From assembly GCF_024166365.1 (NCBI RefSeq), contig NC_064825.1, positions 106,344,480 through 106,408,479 of the forward strand: DNA of 64,000 bases. Direction: 5' to 3'. The stretch is from Elephas maximus indicus. Its lineage: Eukaryota > Chordata > Mammalia > Proboscidea > Elephantidae. The notes below the pieces were generated by a model. The model made no database searches, was not told the DNA's origin, and saw only the letters and a list, made by a program, of their open reading frames with translations. This document shows positions 11,350-23,540 of this stretch, piece by piece (positions within the stretch are counted from its first letter, which is position 1; every line of letters begins with the position of its first letter). The translations under genes were made by a program, and so were the position numbers.

Positions 11350-11506
11350 AAAACCTGCTGCTGCTGTCAAGCCGATTCTGACTCATAGTGAACATATAGG
11401 ACAGAGTAAAACTGTCCCATCGTGTTTCCAGGAGAATCTGGTGGTTTCAAACTGCTCATTTTTTGGTTAGCAGCCAAACTCTTAACCACTCTGCTACCGG
11501 GGCTCC
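11350..11506 (-). mobile_element. AfroSINE-type SINE, antisense, internally shortened
   Basis: 'gtcaagccgattctgactca', 'gttagcagccaaactctta', ending 'ctaccggggctcc'. Absent from copy 1b. Confidence 0.8.
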
Positions 11507-11579
11507 AAATAGAACCTAGGGGTTTGGAACTTTGTGTACATTATCATATGTAATCTACAGAGCAAATGTATAACTAATT

Positions 11580-11710
11580 TAGTGTCCTTTTACGGATGAG
11601 AGAATTGAGGCCACCTAGTTTTTTTTTTTTTTTTTTTTAGACATATACTTTAAGCAAAGTCAAGCAGATAGTTACTAGTAGAGCGAGAATTCAGGCTCAC
11701 ATTTTTCTGA
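11580..11710 (-). repeat. MIR-like remnant, antisense
   Basis: 'ttacggatgagagaattgag' and 'gcaaagtcaagcagatagtt' follow the reverse MIR pattern, with a T-run inserted. The paralogue at 23,865-23,935 abuts the LTR at 23,936. Confidence 0.5.
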
Positions 11711-13128
11711 TTCCATAATCTAAATATTTCCATTTGACCATTTTGCAATTCCATTATATCATGCCATAATTCTGAAATCAATGTTCCCTAGAAAAATGAA
11801 AAATAATATCTTCGCTTATTTAAATTCCTTTTTCTATATTCATCCAGTTTAAACAGACCATGAAATTAAAAAAAAAAAGTCTATAATGGCTTCATTAGTA
11901 AAATAAAATTAAAATTAATATTTAATTCTCCCAGAGAAAGCAATTATGATCCTAAAGTAGTACATACTCAAATGCAGGTTGAAATCTCATTTGCTCTTCA
12001 TTTCATAACTTCCTTGATTTTTAAATATACCTTAATAACTGTACTGTTCCTATTCTGATCATCATCCATCAAGAAAATTAAGACAAATTTCTGATTTACA
12101 CATCTATTGATCTAAATATGGAAGGAGTGCTTTCTGCTTTCTTTGCTATGTTCTCAGGAAGATGTGTGATACAATTTCTAATATAAGACCGAATTAACTA
12201 GAATCACCTCTTTCAGGTTTAAATTTTAAGTTGTATATTCTAGTGTGAGGTTCAAGGTTCTCATTTCTAAAATATTTTTCGGGTGATGAAAAACTTTTCC
12301 TCTTACCTGCGGAACTGAACCGTTCACTCAAAGTTCGCTATGACTATTATGTGTATGGATTTTTATATAAGTTTCTTAATGGCTTCTTGTAGGCCATAGG
12401 GAATTCTCAAGGAGAAAACACATTAACTCTCTTCTAGAAAAGAAAGCAACAAGATTTTTTTTTTCCTTTTTTCCTTTCAGTGAACAAGCAAATGGTTCTG
12501 GCACAATAAACTGCATGATAAAAATAGTAAAATGAATCATGTTGGCCTCTTAGAAAAGATGCCTCGATGGAAAAGCTTATAACATAAGATTGAAAATCTA
12601 ATGCTGCAGAACTTTGTTCTTGCTCTGATGTTAATAACTATTGATATTGGGTTAAAAAATCAAATTCCCTAAAATTTAGTTTCTTTTTTCCGGTAGTATA
12701 ACCTGTTTAATATTCTGTAAATATATATAGAGATAATATGAAGTAATAACATGTTAGAATTTATAATAGTTTAATAAAATTAACTATACTCCTCATCTTA
12801 GTTATAAGGTGCTAGGCATCAAATTGGTATGAGAGATAGATGTAAGCTCATTGAGAGTTTAGGCCAGGAGAGATGGGGCAATATATAGGCAACTCTATTG
12901 TTCTATGGGACAGAACACTAGAATACTAGAAGTATTGCAGAGTTAAAGGTCAAACTTTGAGTTGTACAGGGTCTTTTCCTGTCTTGAGAACTCTTTATAC
13001 AAATATAAAGAGATATACCTAAGAAATCTAAGAATATACTTAATATGTTCTTAGAGAATTCTTGGAAACATTGTAAAAAACACATGGTTGTCTAGGCTCC
13101 ATAGAAAAAGATGCTAAGTAGATAGTAA
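11711..13128. other. Unassigned AT-rich stretch
   Basis: Mostly shared with 24,480-26,100. A possible worn MIR lies at about 12,590-12,740 ('cttgctctgatgttaat', 'ttccctaaaatttagtttc'). No gene seen. Confidence 0.4.
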
Positions 13129-13134
13129 ATGTTG

Positions 13135-13205
13135 GTCATGGAATCTGAGTTGAAAGAAAGAGGGAAAGAAAGGAAAGAAGGAAGACAGAAAGGAGGGAAG
13201 GAAGG
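13135..13205. repeat. GAAAG/GAAGG purine microsatellite
   Basis: Imperfect run of gaaag, gaagg and gggaa units on the plus strand. Confidence 0.85.
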
Positions 13206-13224
13206 TACACTGATACTGGTAGGC

Positions 13225-14590
13225 ACCCAGTTGGGATCGATCAATGTATTAACTAAATGCAATCCCAAATTGACCTATAAATATAATGTAATTTTAATTC
13301 AAATAAAATATTTTTGCAGATCTTAACAAACTTATTCCACAATTCATACAGAAAAAGCAAAAGAAATAAAATAATAAAAATAATTTCAAAAAAGGAGAAT
13401 AGCATTTGAAGATTTACCTAATCTAATTTTAGGACTTACCTTAAGCCAAAATAATCAAGACAGCGTGGTATTGGTTAAGAAATAGTGGCCTACATCAATG
13501 AAACAGAACACACATATATGGCCAACAGATTTTTGACAAAGATGCTAAAGAAAATCCATGGAGAAAGGGTATGCTTCTTTAAAAATGGTGCTGAAAGAAC
13601 TGAACAGCCTTGTACCACAAAAAAGGGAATTGGTTAATTCTTTCACCGTTTTAAAAATTTGTCTCAGTATGAACCCCTCCCCCCAAAACATGGACAAATG
13701 ACTTATCAGACAATTCACCAAAGAGGATATTCAAACGGCCAACAGCACATGAAAATAATGCCATTCACCATTAGAGAAATGCAAATCAAAACCATAATGA
13801 AATATCACCTCACCCCCATTAGAATGGCAATGATGAAAAAAATGAGAAACAAGTATTGATGAGGTTGTGGAGAATTTGAAACCTGCATTCATTGCAGCCG
13901 GGAATGTAAAATGCTGCAAACATTGTGTAAAGCAGTTTCAGGGTTCCTCAAAAAGTTGAACATAGAATTACCATATGACCTGTAATGCCAATCTTAGTTT
14001 TGCACCCAGAAGAAGTGAAGGCAGGAATACAAGCAGAAAATTGTACAGCAGTGCTGATTGCAGCACTTTTTATAATGCCCAAATGGTGGAAACAACGAAA
14101 ATATCCCTCAACAGATGAACGGATAAACAAATGTGGTATATACGCACAATAGAACATTATACAGCTGTACAAAGAAATGAAGCTCTGATGCATCCAATAT
14201 AGATGAACCTTGAAAACATTATGCTGAGTAAAATAAGTCAGCCACAAGAGGACAAATACTGAATGATCTCACTTATGTAAAAAAGTAAATATATGGACAC
14301 CAAAGATTATTAATGGTACCAGAAGTGAGAGGGAGGGAAAAAGGGGCAGTTTTTGTATGGGGGGCATTGAGTTTATGTTAATGGTGGTGGAGTATTTTGG
14401 AAAAAACAATAATGGTTGCACAATATGAAAAATGTAATCAATGACATTGAATTGAAAATGTGGAGGTTGTATGGGCAAGTGTTTTGGTGGGTATATTTTC
14501 TGCACACACACATACACACAAAAAGACCCCTTGCACTGTGGACTTCTGTCCTCCAAAACTGTAAGATAATATTATATTGTTTAAAAAAAA
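13225..14590 (+). mobile_element. L1 LINE, ORF2 end and 3' UTR
   Basis: 'ttgacaaagatgctaaag', 'agagaaatgcaaatcaaaac', 'atatcacctcacccccatta', 'gaatggcaatgatgaaaa', 'tgaacggataaacaaatgtgg' and 'actgaatgatctcacttat' follow the L1 order. The 3' UTR matches the L1 at 4,250-4,560. Decayed and not coding. Confidence 0.88.
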
Positions 14591-14685
14591 CTTTAAAAAG
14601 GCCTTTTGTCACAGATGTGCCCAGCGCAATGCACTGTTGATTTCTTGACTGCTGCATCTGTGGGCAGTGACAATTGATACAAATA
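14590..14685 (-). mobile_element. RTE fragment, antisense, joined to the L1 3' end
   Basis: 'gatgtgcccagcgcaatgca' and 'tgatttcttgactgctgcat' match antisense RTE. The junction to L1 and the variant 'gactgctgcatc' are as at 4,563. Confidence 0.7.
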
Positions 14686-14696
14686 ACCATGTGTAT

Positions 14697-15885
14697 TAAA
14701 TTTGGTACCAGTAGAGTGGGGTGCTGCTCTAACAGATAACTAAAATCTGGAAGTGGTTTTGAATCTGTGAATGGGTAGAGGATGAAAGACTTTTAAATTG
14801 CCTGATAGTAAAAGCCTGGGTTGCCTTGAAGAGACTGTTGGTGGAATTACAGACAGACATCAGAGACAATTCTGATGGGGACTCAGAAGAAAGTGAGGAG
14901 AGCTGTCACACTGGAGGTGCAACAGATGGCAAGAGGCAGCAGCAGAGAATAACAGCAGCAGAGAGATGGTAGCAGCAGAACCAGGAGACCAGCACGAGAC
15001 AGGCCTGGAGCTGACCCACGGAGCAAGAATGTTGAGTGTCTTCCAGCAGAAGTTACAGGCAGAGTGGGGTGCCTCCAGGCACTTATCGGTGGAGCTAAAG
15101 AGTTTTGGAACACTTGCCCCAGCAGGGCAGACTGGCAGCGAGGCCTAAGAAGTCAAAAACCAGGGAACCAGGATGAAGAAGTTGAAGAGACAAGAAACAC
15201 AGGAAACAAGCACAGTTGCCATCCAGTGAGCCTGAGAGGCAGAACTGAAGCCCAGAGTAGATGGGCCTCCACCCAGAATCCCGAGAGTGCGGCCAATACG
15301 CAGAGTCTGGAGGGCAGGGTCTTTGCCTAAATGTCCTCAGAAAATAGATGATTATTTTCAAGCCTTGACAACTAATGTAATGTGTTCTGTCGACTTCCTT
15401 GGTATGTATTATCCCTTCTTTTCCATTAATTTCTTCCATTTGTAATGGAAATATCTAGTTTCTGCCTGTTCCACCATTGTAGTTAGAAGCAGATAACTTG
15501 TATTCTAGATTTCACAGATGAAGAGGAAGTTTTGGATGTTGGACTTTGAATTTTAAGACTTTTGCTGTGATATGATGGGGGTGAATGTGTTTTACATGTG
15601 CAAGGGTACGAGCTTTGGGGAGCCAAATGGTGGAACGGACTGAATTATGTTCCCCCAAAATGTTTGCCAAATTGGCAAGGTTATGGGTACCAGTATTGTG
15701 TGACTGTCCATCATTTTGTCATCTGATGTGATTTTCCTTTGATCTCTAAGTCCTACCTTTATGTTGTTATGAGGCAGGATTATAAGCAGTTATGTTAGTG
15801 AGGCAGAATTCAATCCACAAGGTGAGGTTTTATCCTGAGTCAATCTCGTTTGAGATATAAAAGGGGGATGGACTTCCCAGAGATT
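14697..15885 (+). mobile_element. MaLR-like internal region plus partial 3' LTR
   Basis: The internal part (14,697-15,630) begins 'tttggtaccagtagagtggg' and contains 'aaaatctggaagtgg', as in other MaLR internals. The LTR part (15,631-15,885) begins 'tggaacggactgaattatg' and ends within the 'gagatataaaaggg' segment. The 5' LTR and the rest of the 3' LTR are missing. An old, incomplete fossil. Confidence 0.7.
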
Positions 15886-15889
15886 TAGA

Positions 15890-16350
15890 ATTGTTCTAGG
15901 CTCATTTTCATTTTGCACTATTTATTTATTTACATTTTCATCCAGTTCAAAATATATTGTATTTTCCTGTGTGATGTCCTCCTTGACTGATGGTTTATTT
16001 AGAAGTATGCTGTTTGCATAGCTATTTCTACCATCCAGCGCCAAATTATAAAATACATGTTTCTATTTATTTTTTCAATTACTGAGAGAGGAATGTGTAA
16101 ATCTCTAATTATAATTCTATATTTGTATACTAATTTCAATTCTAATAATGTTTGCTTCATGCATTTTGAAATTTTATTTTAGACATATACACTTTTCAAA
16201 TTGTTAAGTCTTATTGATGAATTCAGCTCTTTATCATGATGTAACTGATCCCTTTATCCCTTGTAATATTCCTCTGTTTGGTCTACTTCGCTAGTCTAAC
16301 CAGAGTGATATCTACCTGGAATTTTAGTTCTCATCCTTGAAAATGGTATA
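15890..16350. mobile_element. Old L1-type fragment
   Basis: 'tttcatccagttcaaaatat', 'tggtttatttagaagtatgc', 'aattactgagagaggaatg' and 'tttgcttcatgcattttgaa' are in the order I recall for an ancient mammalian L1. Orientation not resolved. Confidence 0.5.
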
Positions 16351-16367
16351 AAACCTCAGAATCAGTA

Positions 16368-16998
16368 TGTTGTTGTTGTTAGGTGCCATCGAGTCAGTTC
16401 CGACTCATAGTGACCCTATGCACAACAGAACGAAACACTGCCGGGTCCTGCGCCATCCTTACAATCGTTGTTATGCTTGAGCTCATTGTTGCTGCCACTG
16501 TGCCAATCCACCTCATTGAGGGTTTTCCTCTTTTCTGCTGACCCTGTACTCTGCCAAGCATGATGTCCTTCTCCAGGGACTCATCCCTCCTGACAACATG
16601 TCCGAAGTATGTAAGACACAGTCTCGCCATCCTTGTTTCTAAGGAGCCTTCTGGCTGTACTTCTTCCAAGACAGATTTGTTCGTTCTTTTGGCAGTCCGT
16701 GGTATATTCAATATTCTTCGCCGACACCGCAATTCAAAGGCGTCAACTCTTCTTCGGTCTTCCTTATTCATTGCCCTGATTTCACACGCATATGATGCGA
16801 TCAAAAATATCATAGCTTGGGTCAGGCACACCTTAGTCTTCAGGGTGACATCTTTGCTCTTCAACACTTTGAAGAGGTCCTTTGCAGCAGATTTGCCCAA
16901 TGCAATGCGTCTTTTGATTTCTTGACTACTGCTTCCATGGCTGTTGATTGTGAATCCAAGTAAAATGAAATTCTTGACAACTTCAATCTTTTCAATCT
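16368..16998 (-). mobile_element. RTE LINE 3' end, antisense
   Basis: Starts 'tgttgttgttgttaggtgcc' (antisense 3' end). An open antisense frame codes for GKSAAKDLFKVLKSKDVTLK, CRRRILNIPRTAKRTNKSVL, TYFGHVVRRDESLEKDIMLG and MRWIGTVAATMSSSI, the RTE ORF C terminus. Not a host gene. Confidence 0.9.
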
Positions 16999-17010
16999 CA
17001 GTATAGGTAT

Positions 17011-17226
17011 GCCAAAATAAATAAAAAACCTTACTGCCTTGGAGATGATTCTGACGGATAGCTACCCTGTAGGACAGAGCAGAACTGTCCCATAGGGTTT
17101 CCAAGGCTCAAAACCTTTACAGAAGCAGGCTCTTGCATGTTTTTCCCAAAGAGCAGCTCTGGCTTCTAACCACTGAAGTTTCATTTAGCAGCCTGGTGCT
17201 TAACCTCTGTGCTACATGGCTTCCTT
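17011..17226 (-). mobile_element. AfroSINE-type SINE, antisense, with 13-bp target duplication
   Basis: Inserted in RTE-flanking DNA. Flanks tcagtataggtat at 16,998-17,010 and 17,227-17,239 are identical. The body reads 'ctaccctgtaggacagagca' and 'taacctctgtgctac'. Confidence 0.92.
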
Positions 17227-17239
17227 TCAGTATAGGTAT

Positions 17240-17898
17240 AATTGACCTAATTTACTCCACTTTTACAATCTTCTTTTAATATCTTCGGTTTAATGATCAC
17301 TCAGGCTCATGACCTGCAGCTTCCACATGTTTCAACCAAACCAATCACTAGTTAAATCCTATGGAAACCACACCTCCAACACTCCTTGCATTCATTCCTT
17401 CATCATTGACTTAATGAAGGCCTTCAATACTTCATATGGTGTTGTCTAAAGGCCAAATAATGCAGTTGATAAAGGAAAAAGATTGGCATGTTCTTTTATT
17501 CTACATACCAAAATGTCTAAAAGTGAGGCCTTTGTATCCAGGAAGCTTAAATGAGAATATAGTTATCACTCTTAAGAACTATGTGGTTTTGAGCAAACTT
17601 ATGTACCTCTGTTTCCTCAATAAGAGATAATTGTAGAACCACTCACAGGAGAAGGTATGATGATTACATAACTTAATACGTAAAAGGCACTTATGTAATT
17701 GTTCAGTGCCTAATCAGCTGCGTATGAGCTCTAACCATTGCTATTAGCTGTTACTCATTCATTGACTTACCATTCATTTAATAAATATCTATAGTATTAT
17801 GTTCCGAGTACCATGTTATGCCCTGAGGATCAGTAGTGAGGACAGACACAATGACTGCCTTTATGCAATTTACAGTATCAGCATACTGTTAGATCTAC
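17240..17898. other. Unassigned stretch with ancient repeat remnants
   Basis: 'ttttgagcaaacttatgtacc' followed by 'tctgtttcctcaataa' at about 17,590 resembles MIR. 'cattcatttaataaatatct' at 17,773 resembles another old mammalian interspersed repeat. No gene. Confidence 0.4.
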
Positions 17899-18106
17899 AT
17901 AAAACCAAACCCACTGCTGTCTAGTCAATTCCAACTCATAGCCACCCTACAGGACACAGTAATGTCACCTCATAGAGTTTCCATGGCTATAATCTTTGAG
18001 GAAGCTGACTACTACATTTTTTTCCTATCGACTGGTTGGTAGGCACAAACCTCAGACCTTTTGGTTAGCAGCTAAGGGCTTTAACCACTGCAGCACCAGG
18101 GTTCCT
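17899..18106 (-). mobile_element. AfroSINE-type SINE, antisense
   Basis: 'aaaaccaaacccactgctgt', 'ccaactcatagccacccta', 'gttagcagctaagggcttt', ending 'agcaccagggttcc'. Confidence 0.88.
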
Positions 18107-19394
18107 TAATACCTATATAGGAACTAAATATTCAAAACAATGAATATTAGTTTCAATATTTATTTTATGTAATATTGACCAATGTGTTAACTTATATTAA
18201 ATGAATAAATAAAAGGGGTCCATGGGGACAGGAAGGTCAAACAATTATTTCTTAATGGAAAGATGCTTGAGGTAATTTATAAAGAATAAAACTATTTAAC
18301 TTGAGACTTAAGTATACCATTTTTCCATGTTGACTTGAACAAATAAAAAATCATTGAAGACTGTTTTATCTCAAAATTTGGTTTCTACTTTATTAAGAGA
18401 AAAATAGGAGACAGTATGGGAATTTCCAAACAGGTTCATTTGACATGAATTCTTGTCTAATTTGATGGCTGGATTATTAACCAAATATTTTTAGGCACAA
18501 TTGGGTGCAACCTTATTCCTTCAGTTCATCTCTTCCTTTCCCATAAGATTATGTTGTTTCTTTTTTTCACTTGGAAGACTGGTAACAAAGGAGACAACCT
18601 TGACTGAATCCTTTCCTTTACAACTTTGAAACCCTGATTTGAATAATAGAAGCTTCAAATATGATCTATGAATGCTGCAAAAATTCTGAGTTTTGTAAAA
18701 GTCACCTATTTAGGAGTACTTTTGAAGCAGGCTATTCCTATCTTCTAGAGAGACCATCTGAATAGATCATAATCAGAAAGGATTTTTTGTTACTAGGGCT
18801 TCAAATCATATAATTTTTAAAAGATAAAATGCCTATATTGCATCTGTGAAAATTAGTACTTTTTTAAAGGAATTTTGAGCATATATTTAAACCTCACTCT
18901 GATGTCAAATATCCCTTCTTCCAACAGAAATGTATTAGTTTTCTTTGCATATTTGATCAGAAGAGATTAGAAATTGAGGCTCTGAAACTTACTAGTGTGC
19001 TTTTCAAACTCATAATTAAGAACTGGCTTTTACAGGAACATTGTTTTGATTGCTAGTTTCTGATAATTTCATTGTGGTTGGGTCACAAGATAACCACCAC
19101 TGATAGGAAGAAAATAGGTTTTATTGAGCGAAACATACTTTTTACTCTTAATGACTTGTAAAATAAACAAACATTGAAGTAAAAGCAAATAATTCAGTAA
19201 GGAGTTAGCATAAACAGGAGAGACTTGGGGTGATGTAGACCATTTTTTTCCTTCTCTGGGCCATATTCATTGGTGTAAAGTTTCATTCGTAATGACCAAT
19301 GTAGAGTTTTTCTTCATAGTTAGAGAACAAAGGTAGAATTAGGAAATGAACTAGAATTATTAAAGGATTTCTGAATGGTGAAATAATTTTTCTG
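18107..19394. other. Unassigned AT-rich stretch left of duplication 1b
   Basis: No counterpart left of copy 1a and no recognised repeat or coding frame. Confidence 0.4.
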
Positions 19395-20087
19395 ATTTTG
19401 GAGCAAACACATATAGTAGCCAATTGTAGCTTATTCTCTAAGCTTTATGTTTGTTTTTACTGAACCTTAAGTATACTCTCATTAAGTATACTCTCTGGTC
19501 TCTTAGTAGTTTCAGAAAGAGTCTAATAAATTTCTGTGATTGGACAATGGCAAAAAAAAAAAAAACAAACTAATAGTGGAATCAATGTTTATGGTGTTCA
19601 GTGAAGCAGTGCAGAAGGCATATCCAGAGGCCGAGATGGATCTGAGTGTATGACAGCATAAGGGGCTAGTAATCTTTGGGAGGTCCATCACAGGGATTTC
19701 GGAACGGGAAATTAACTTCCAAATGTTTGCTGAAGACGTACTATAAACAATGTGAGAATATGTGAAGCTATAGAGTTCTCAGGACATCATCATTATAGTA
19801 AGAGAAAGAGGAAGTTAAATACTAATCATAGTAATATAACCTGTCACTGAATGTTTAATATGGGTGCATTTGAATGTAATCCCATAAGTATGTATATGAT
19901 ACAACTTACCTGCACTTGTAAAGCTCTGCCTTGGAAGGTTGATTAATGCTTCATTTGGAAATATTCTAGGAGAAAAAAGTACTTTAAACTAAAAGCAAGG
20001 CACTTTCTTCTCTAGATTCAAATCTTAGAACTATGGACTGACACCCAACATTCTTTTCAGTATTACAATGCTAAAAATGTACTTTAT

Positions 20088-21055
20088 TTATGAACCAATT
20101 TCTCTCAAACATTTTTTCATTGCTTCTTTTACATCTTTGTTCCTCAAACTGTAGATAAAGGGATTCAGCATGGGAATCACAATGGTGTAGAATACAGACA
20201 CTATCATGTCATGGTCCAAAGCATAGCTGGAACTTGGCCTCACATACACGAAGAGGATTGTTCCATGGTAAATTGACACTCCAGTTAAGTGAGAGCCACA
20301 GGTTGAAAACACTTTTCGCCTCCCTTCAGCAGAATGCACCTTCAGAATGACCATTAAAATGAAACCATAAGAGTTCAAGACAATCAGGATGGTGAATATT
20401 TCAACTGAACATACCGCGTAGAAGAGTAGAAGCTGGTTGATGTGAGTGTCAGAACAGGAGATAGCAAGGAGTGGAGGGGTATCACAAAAGACATATCTAA
20501 TTTCATTGGATGCACAGAAGGACAGGCTAAAAGTTGCCACTGTGTGTAAAGTAGCATGTGAAACACCACAAACATAGGAAGCAATGATGAGTGGCACATA
20601 GACTCTGGATGACAAGTTAACTGAATACAGAAGTGGGTTATAGATAGCTACGTAGCAACCACATGCCATTGCCGCCAAGAGAAATGATTCTGTGGTCCCA
20701 AAAGTGACAAAGACCAGCATCTGTGTCGCACATCCAAGGAATGAATGGTTTTATTTTCTGCCAGGAAATTGACCAACATTTTTGGGGTGACAACTGAAGA
20801 ATAGCAGGCATCCAAGAATGATAATGCACTCAGAAAATAGTACATGGGATTGTGGAGTCGGGAATCTATCATGACTAATAAAACCAGTCCCAAATTTCCC
20901 ACCAGAGTAAAAATATAGATTGCAAGAAATAGTAAAAAGAGATAGACTTCCAGCTCAAAGTTGTCTGTAAAACCCCGCAATATAAACATGGTGACTTCAG
21001 TGGTGTTCTTCAACCGAATCCTGTGTGCATCCAGTCCTGATGGCAACACTGACAT
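20088..21055 (-). pseudogene. OR5T-like olfactory receptor pseudogene 2 (frameshifts near TM3 and C terminus)
   Basis: The N-terminal frame (from 21055) holds [30 protein letters not shown] and [14 protein letters not shown] up to ENKTI. It then shifts because one T is missing relative to paralogues near 20,745, in the codons for the loop before TM3. The second frame (to 20088) carries [47 protein letters not shown] and [12 protein letters not shown]. The DRY region reads MACGCYVAI, so the conserved D and R are lost. A further one-base loss near the end gives an early stop (tail KKCLREIGS rather than the longer tail of the paralogues). A SINE (about 21,080-21,290) sits just upstream of the start codon and is absent from the paralogue at 5.4-6.4 kb. 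Confidence 0.9.
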
Positions 21056-21077
21056 TTTAGTTGATATTTATGGGTCC

Positions 21078-21290
21078 TAAACGCAGTTGGACTCTCGGCG
21101 TGGTACAAATGATAAATGTACTTGCTGCTAACTCAAAGTTTGGTGGTTCAGCTCCATCCAGAGGCACGTCAGAAGAAAGGACTGATAATCTACTACCAAA
21201 AATGAGTCTTGAAAACCCTACAGAGCACAGTTCTAATCTGACACCCTCAGGATTGCTTTGAGTTGGAAAGGACTAGATGACAACTCACAA
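21078..21290 (+). mobile_element. AfroSINE-type SINE just upstream of OR5T pseudogene 2
   Basis: A worn copy: 'gcgtggtacaaatgataaat', 'gaaaaccctacagagcaca', 'gattgctttgagttggaa'. Absent from the paralogous site near 6,360, so inserted after the duplication. Confidence 0.7.
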
Positions 21291-22003
21291 ATGCAATATC
21301 CTGTGAAACAGAGTGCATTCAGTTCCATCTTCATGTTTGTTTCTTAGAAGTACGTGATAATATCCTAGACAGTGATGGAAGAGGCAGTGACTGGCTGGGC
21401 CCATCTGGATGTAATTTCCTGTTTAAATAAAATAAATAAATGGCTTCTTACATTTGTTGGCTGAGCTTCTCATGTTAACAGCAAACAAGCAAACAAACCT
21501 GCTAATTTATGTGGTTCTCAAATTGCCATATTTTAAAATTGACAAGGAAGAATGAGTAGAGGGATTTTTAAATCCAAACACTTTTTCCATGTAAGTAAAC
21601 CCTAGAGTACTCAAATTAGCTACAGTGTTTATGAATGCCTTTCCTTAACACCCACTGGGATAAAATGAGAACAACACCATGTATCTCACAATACTGGATT
21701 AAATTTAAATGAGAAAAAACTTATTAAAATTATTTAATTTTAAAATGTTCTCATATGACTAGAAAATCGATGAAGTTAGACTATCCTTTCAAGTTGTCTT
21801 AACAGACACCTTTTTCTATGTAAATCCATGAAGTTCATATACAACTTTGAGAACACACATGCATATATCTTATAATATTTTAATTGTGTTTGAATGGTTA
21901 TAATAGTAGTTAATAAAGTCATGAAATAATAGATAAATATATATTCATATATTTTGGGGACATCACAAAAATACATTTATATTTTAAAAATCCCCTATCC
22001 TCT

Positions 22004-22026
22004 TTCTCTCTCTCTCTCTCCCTCTG
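22004..22026. repeat. CT microsatellite
   Basis: Run of tctctctctctctccctctg. The paralogous CT-rich tract lies at about 9,740. Confidence 0.85.
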
Positions 22027-22309
22027 CACTTTTCCCATCTTTCTCTTTCAAGAATCCATGGAACACAAACAAAATATTTACTGGTGAGAGACAGGAATAA
22101 AATAGAAATCAGGTAGAATGGAAGAAGCACAGTGAAGGGAAATTAAAAATATGCAACCAAATTTTGAAAAAAAAAAATGCCAGTACGTTGTCTGCTAAAG
22201 AAATTCCTTGCAAAATCAACTGCAAAATAAAGCTTGACTAACAGAAACAGAAGAAATGTCAGCTAGCCTGTGATTCTAACCATCACTTCACTGATGGCTC
22301 TGACACAAG

Positions 22310-22445
22310 ACAGCAATGGTGGAAAGTTAAGAGCACTGTATTTAGACTCAAAAACTTTTACTAAAATCTCAGAAATAGCATCCAGTGCCAGTGTCAGCTG
22401 GGAAAATAAAGCCATCATTCTCCCTTCCTGTATGAAAGAATGGGT
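22310..22445 (+). repeat. MIR-like remnant
   Basis: 'ggtggaaagttaagagcact' and 'gtgccagtgtcagctggga'. Paralogue of 10,058-10,200. Confidence 0.45.
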
Positions 22446-22795
22446 AAGTTCAACAAAATGATTCAGATATATGCTGATAAACTACATGAAAGTGGTACTC
22501 ATGCAGAGTGCTTATTCGTGAAACATATTAATATAATTTTTTAATTTAATTGTTTTTATTATATATAAAAAGCACATACTACTTAAATAAGCCTTCCACA
22601 TTTTATCTAAAAAAAAAAAAAAATAGGGAATTCTAAAATTAATTTTTTTTGTCAAACCTTTGAGAAATGAATGAAGCCCAAACCAGAACCTGAAGTGTTT
22701 TTGTTATACTTGTTTGTTATATGACCTAAGTAGGTATTGAAATATCAATTTATTGAAATTAAGCTCAACAAATCCTAATATTCTATGATGTAAAA

Positions 22796-22970
22796 AACCA
22801 AAAAAAAAAAAAAAAAAACTTTTGCCATCAAGTAGATTCCGACCCACAGTAACCCTATAGGACAAAGTACAACTGTCCCACAGAGCTTCCAAGGAGTGGC
22901 TGGTGGATTCAAACTGCTAAACGTTTGGTTAACTGCCGTAGTACTTAACCACTGTGTCATCAGGACTCCA
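22796..22970 (-). mobile_element. AfroSINE-type SINE, antisense, with A-run
   Basis: 'ccaaaaaaaaaa' run, 'gccatcaagtagattccgac', 'cccacagagcttccaagga', ending 'gtgtcatcaggactcca'. Absent from copy 1a. Confidence 0.85.
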
Positions 22971-23311
22971 TATTTTGTAATCTGTAAAGGATTGTAAAAA
23001 TGTGTCTCCATCACTGCGTTCTGCCTTTGGGCTTGTCAGTGAAATAATAGTGTCTTTTGCTTAAATTCTCTGGATACTGTTTGTGATTTAATTTTGGGAC
23101 ACCCGTGATGGTCTGATCTTGTCTGTAGAGCAAGAAAGTGATTTAAGAATGAAAGTATGGTTTATACCAAGTCAGGTTCTACTAGAGTAATTATCTACTT
23201 CACTATAGGGAACGGAGACTCGACAGAGGAAAAAGTATGAGTTTTATCTACTTCCCCCCAAAATTCTTCAAAGAGGCATTTCCGTTAGCTAATCTTTTAA
23301 GAAGTCAGAAC

Positions 23312-23540
23312 TGTTGGCGTTTAAGTCAAAGTCCATGGGTGGTGCAAAAGGTTGGGACACTAGGCTGCTAACCAAAATTTTGGAGATTAGAATCCACTCG
23401 GAGGGACCTCAGAAGAAAGACCAACCATCTACTTCTGAAAAATCAGCTACTGAAAACCTTACAGAGCACAGTTCTACTCTCACACACATGGCGTTGCCAT
23501 GAGTCAGAGTCAACAAGATGACAAATGGTCAGTTGTATTT
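23312..23540 (+). mobile_element. AfroSINE-type SINE
   Basis: 'gtccatgggtggtgcaaaag', 'gctgctaaccaaaattttgg', 'cagagcacagttctactctc', 'gagtcagagtcaacaaga'. The paralogous site near 11,080 lacks it. Confidence 0.75.

Larger units (their letters stand above)
4695..13005. repeat. Segmental duplication 1, copy a (OR5T pseudogene 1 block)
   Basis: Colinear with 19,395-26,115. Anchors seen by eye: the 'tagattattctctaagct' stretch at 4,725, the whole OR pseudogene, the CT-rich tract at 9,740, the MIR-like stretch at 10,060, 'tgctaggcatc'-type flank at 12,810 and 'gggtcttttcctgtctt' at 12,970. Differences are mainly repeat insertions private to one copy. Copy a alone has SINEs near 7,700, 10,484 and 11,350 and the RTE/SINE nest at 8,422-9,204. 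Apart from the features listed separately, I see no gene in it. Confidence 0.85.

Noticed and set aside
15095-15439. Open frames on both strands at 14,883-15,439
   Set aside because: They lie within the MaLR-like internal region, a group with no known coding capacity here, and match no protein I know.
16394-17104. 236-aa minus-strand open frame
   Set aside because: It is the C-terminal part of the RTE LINE ORF joined to SINE-derived codons, not a host gene.
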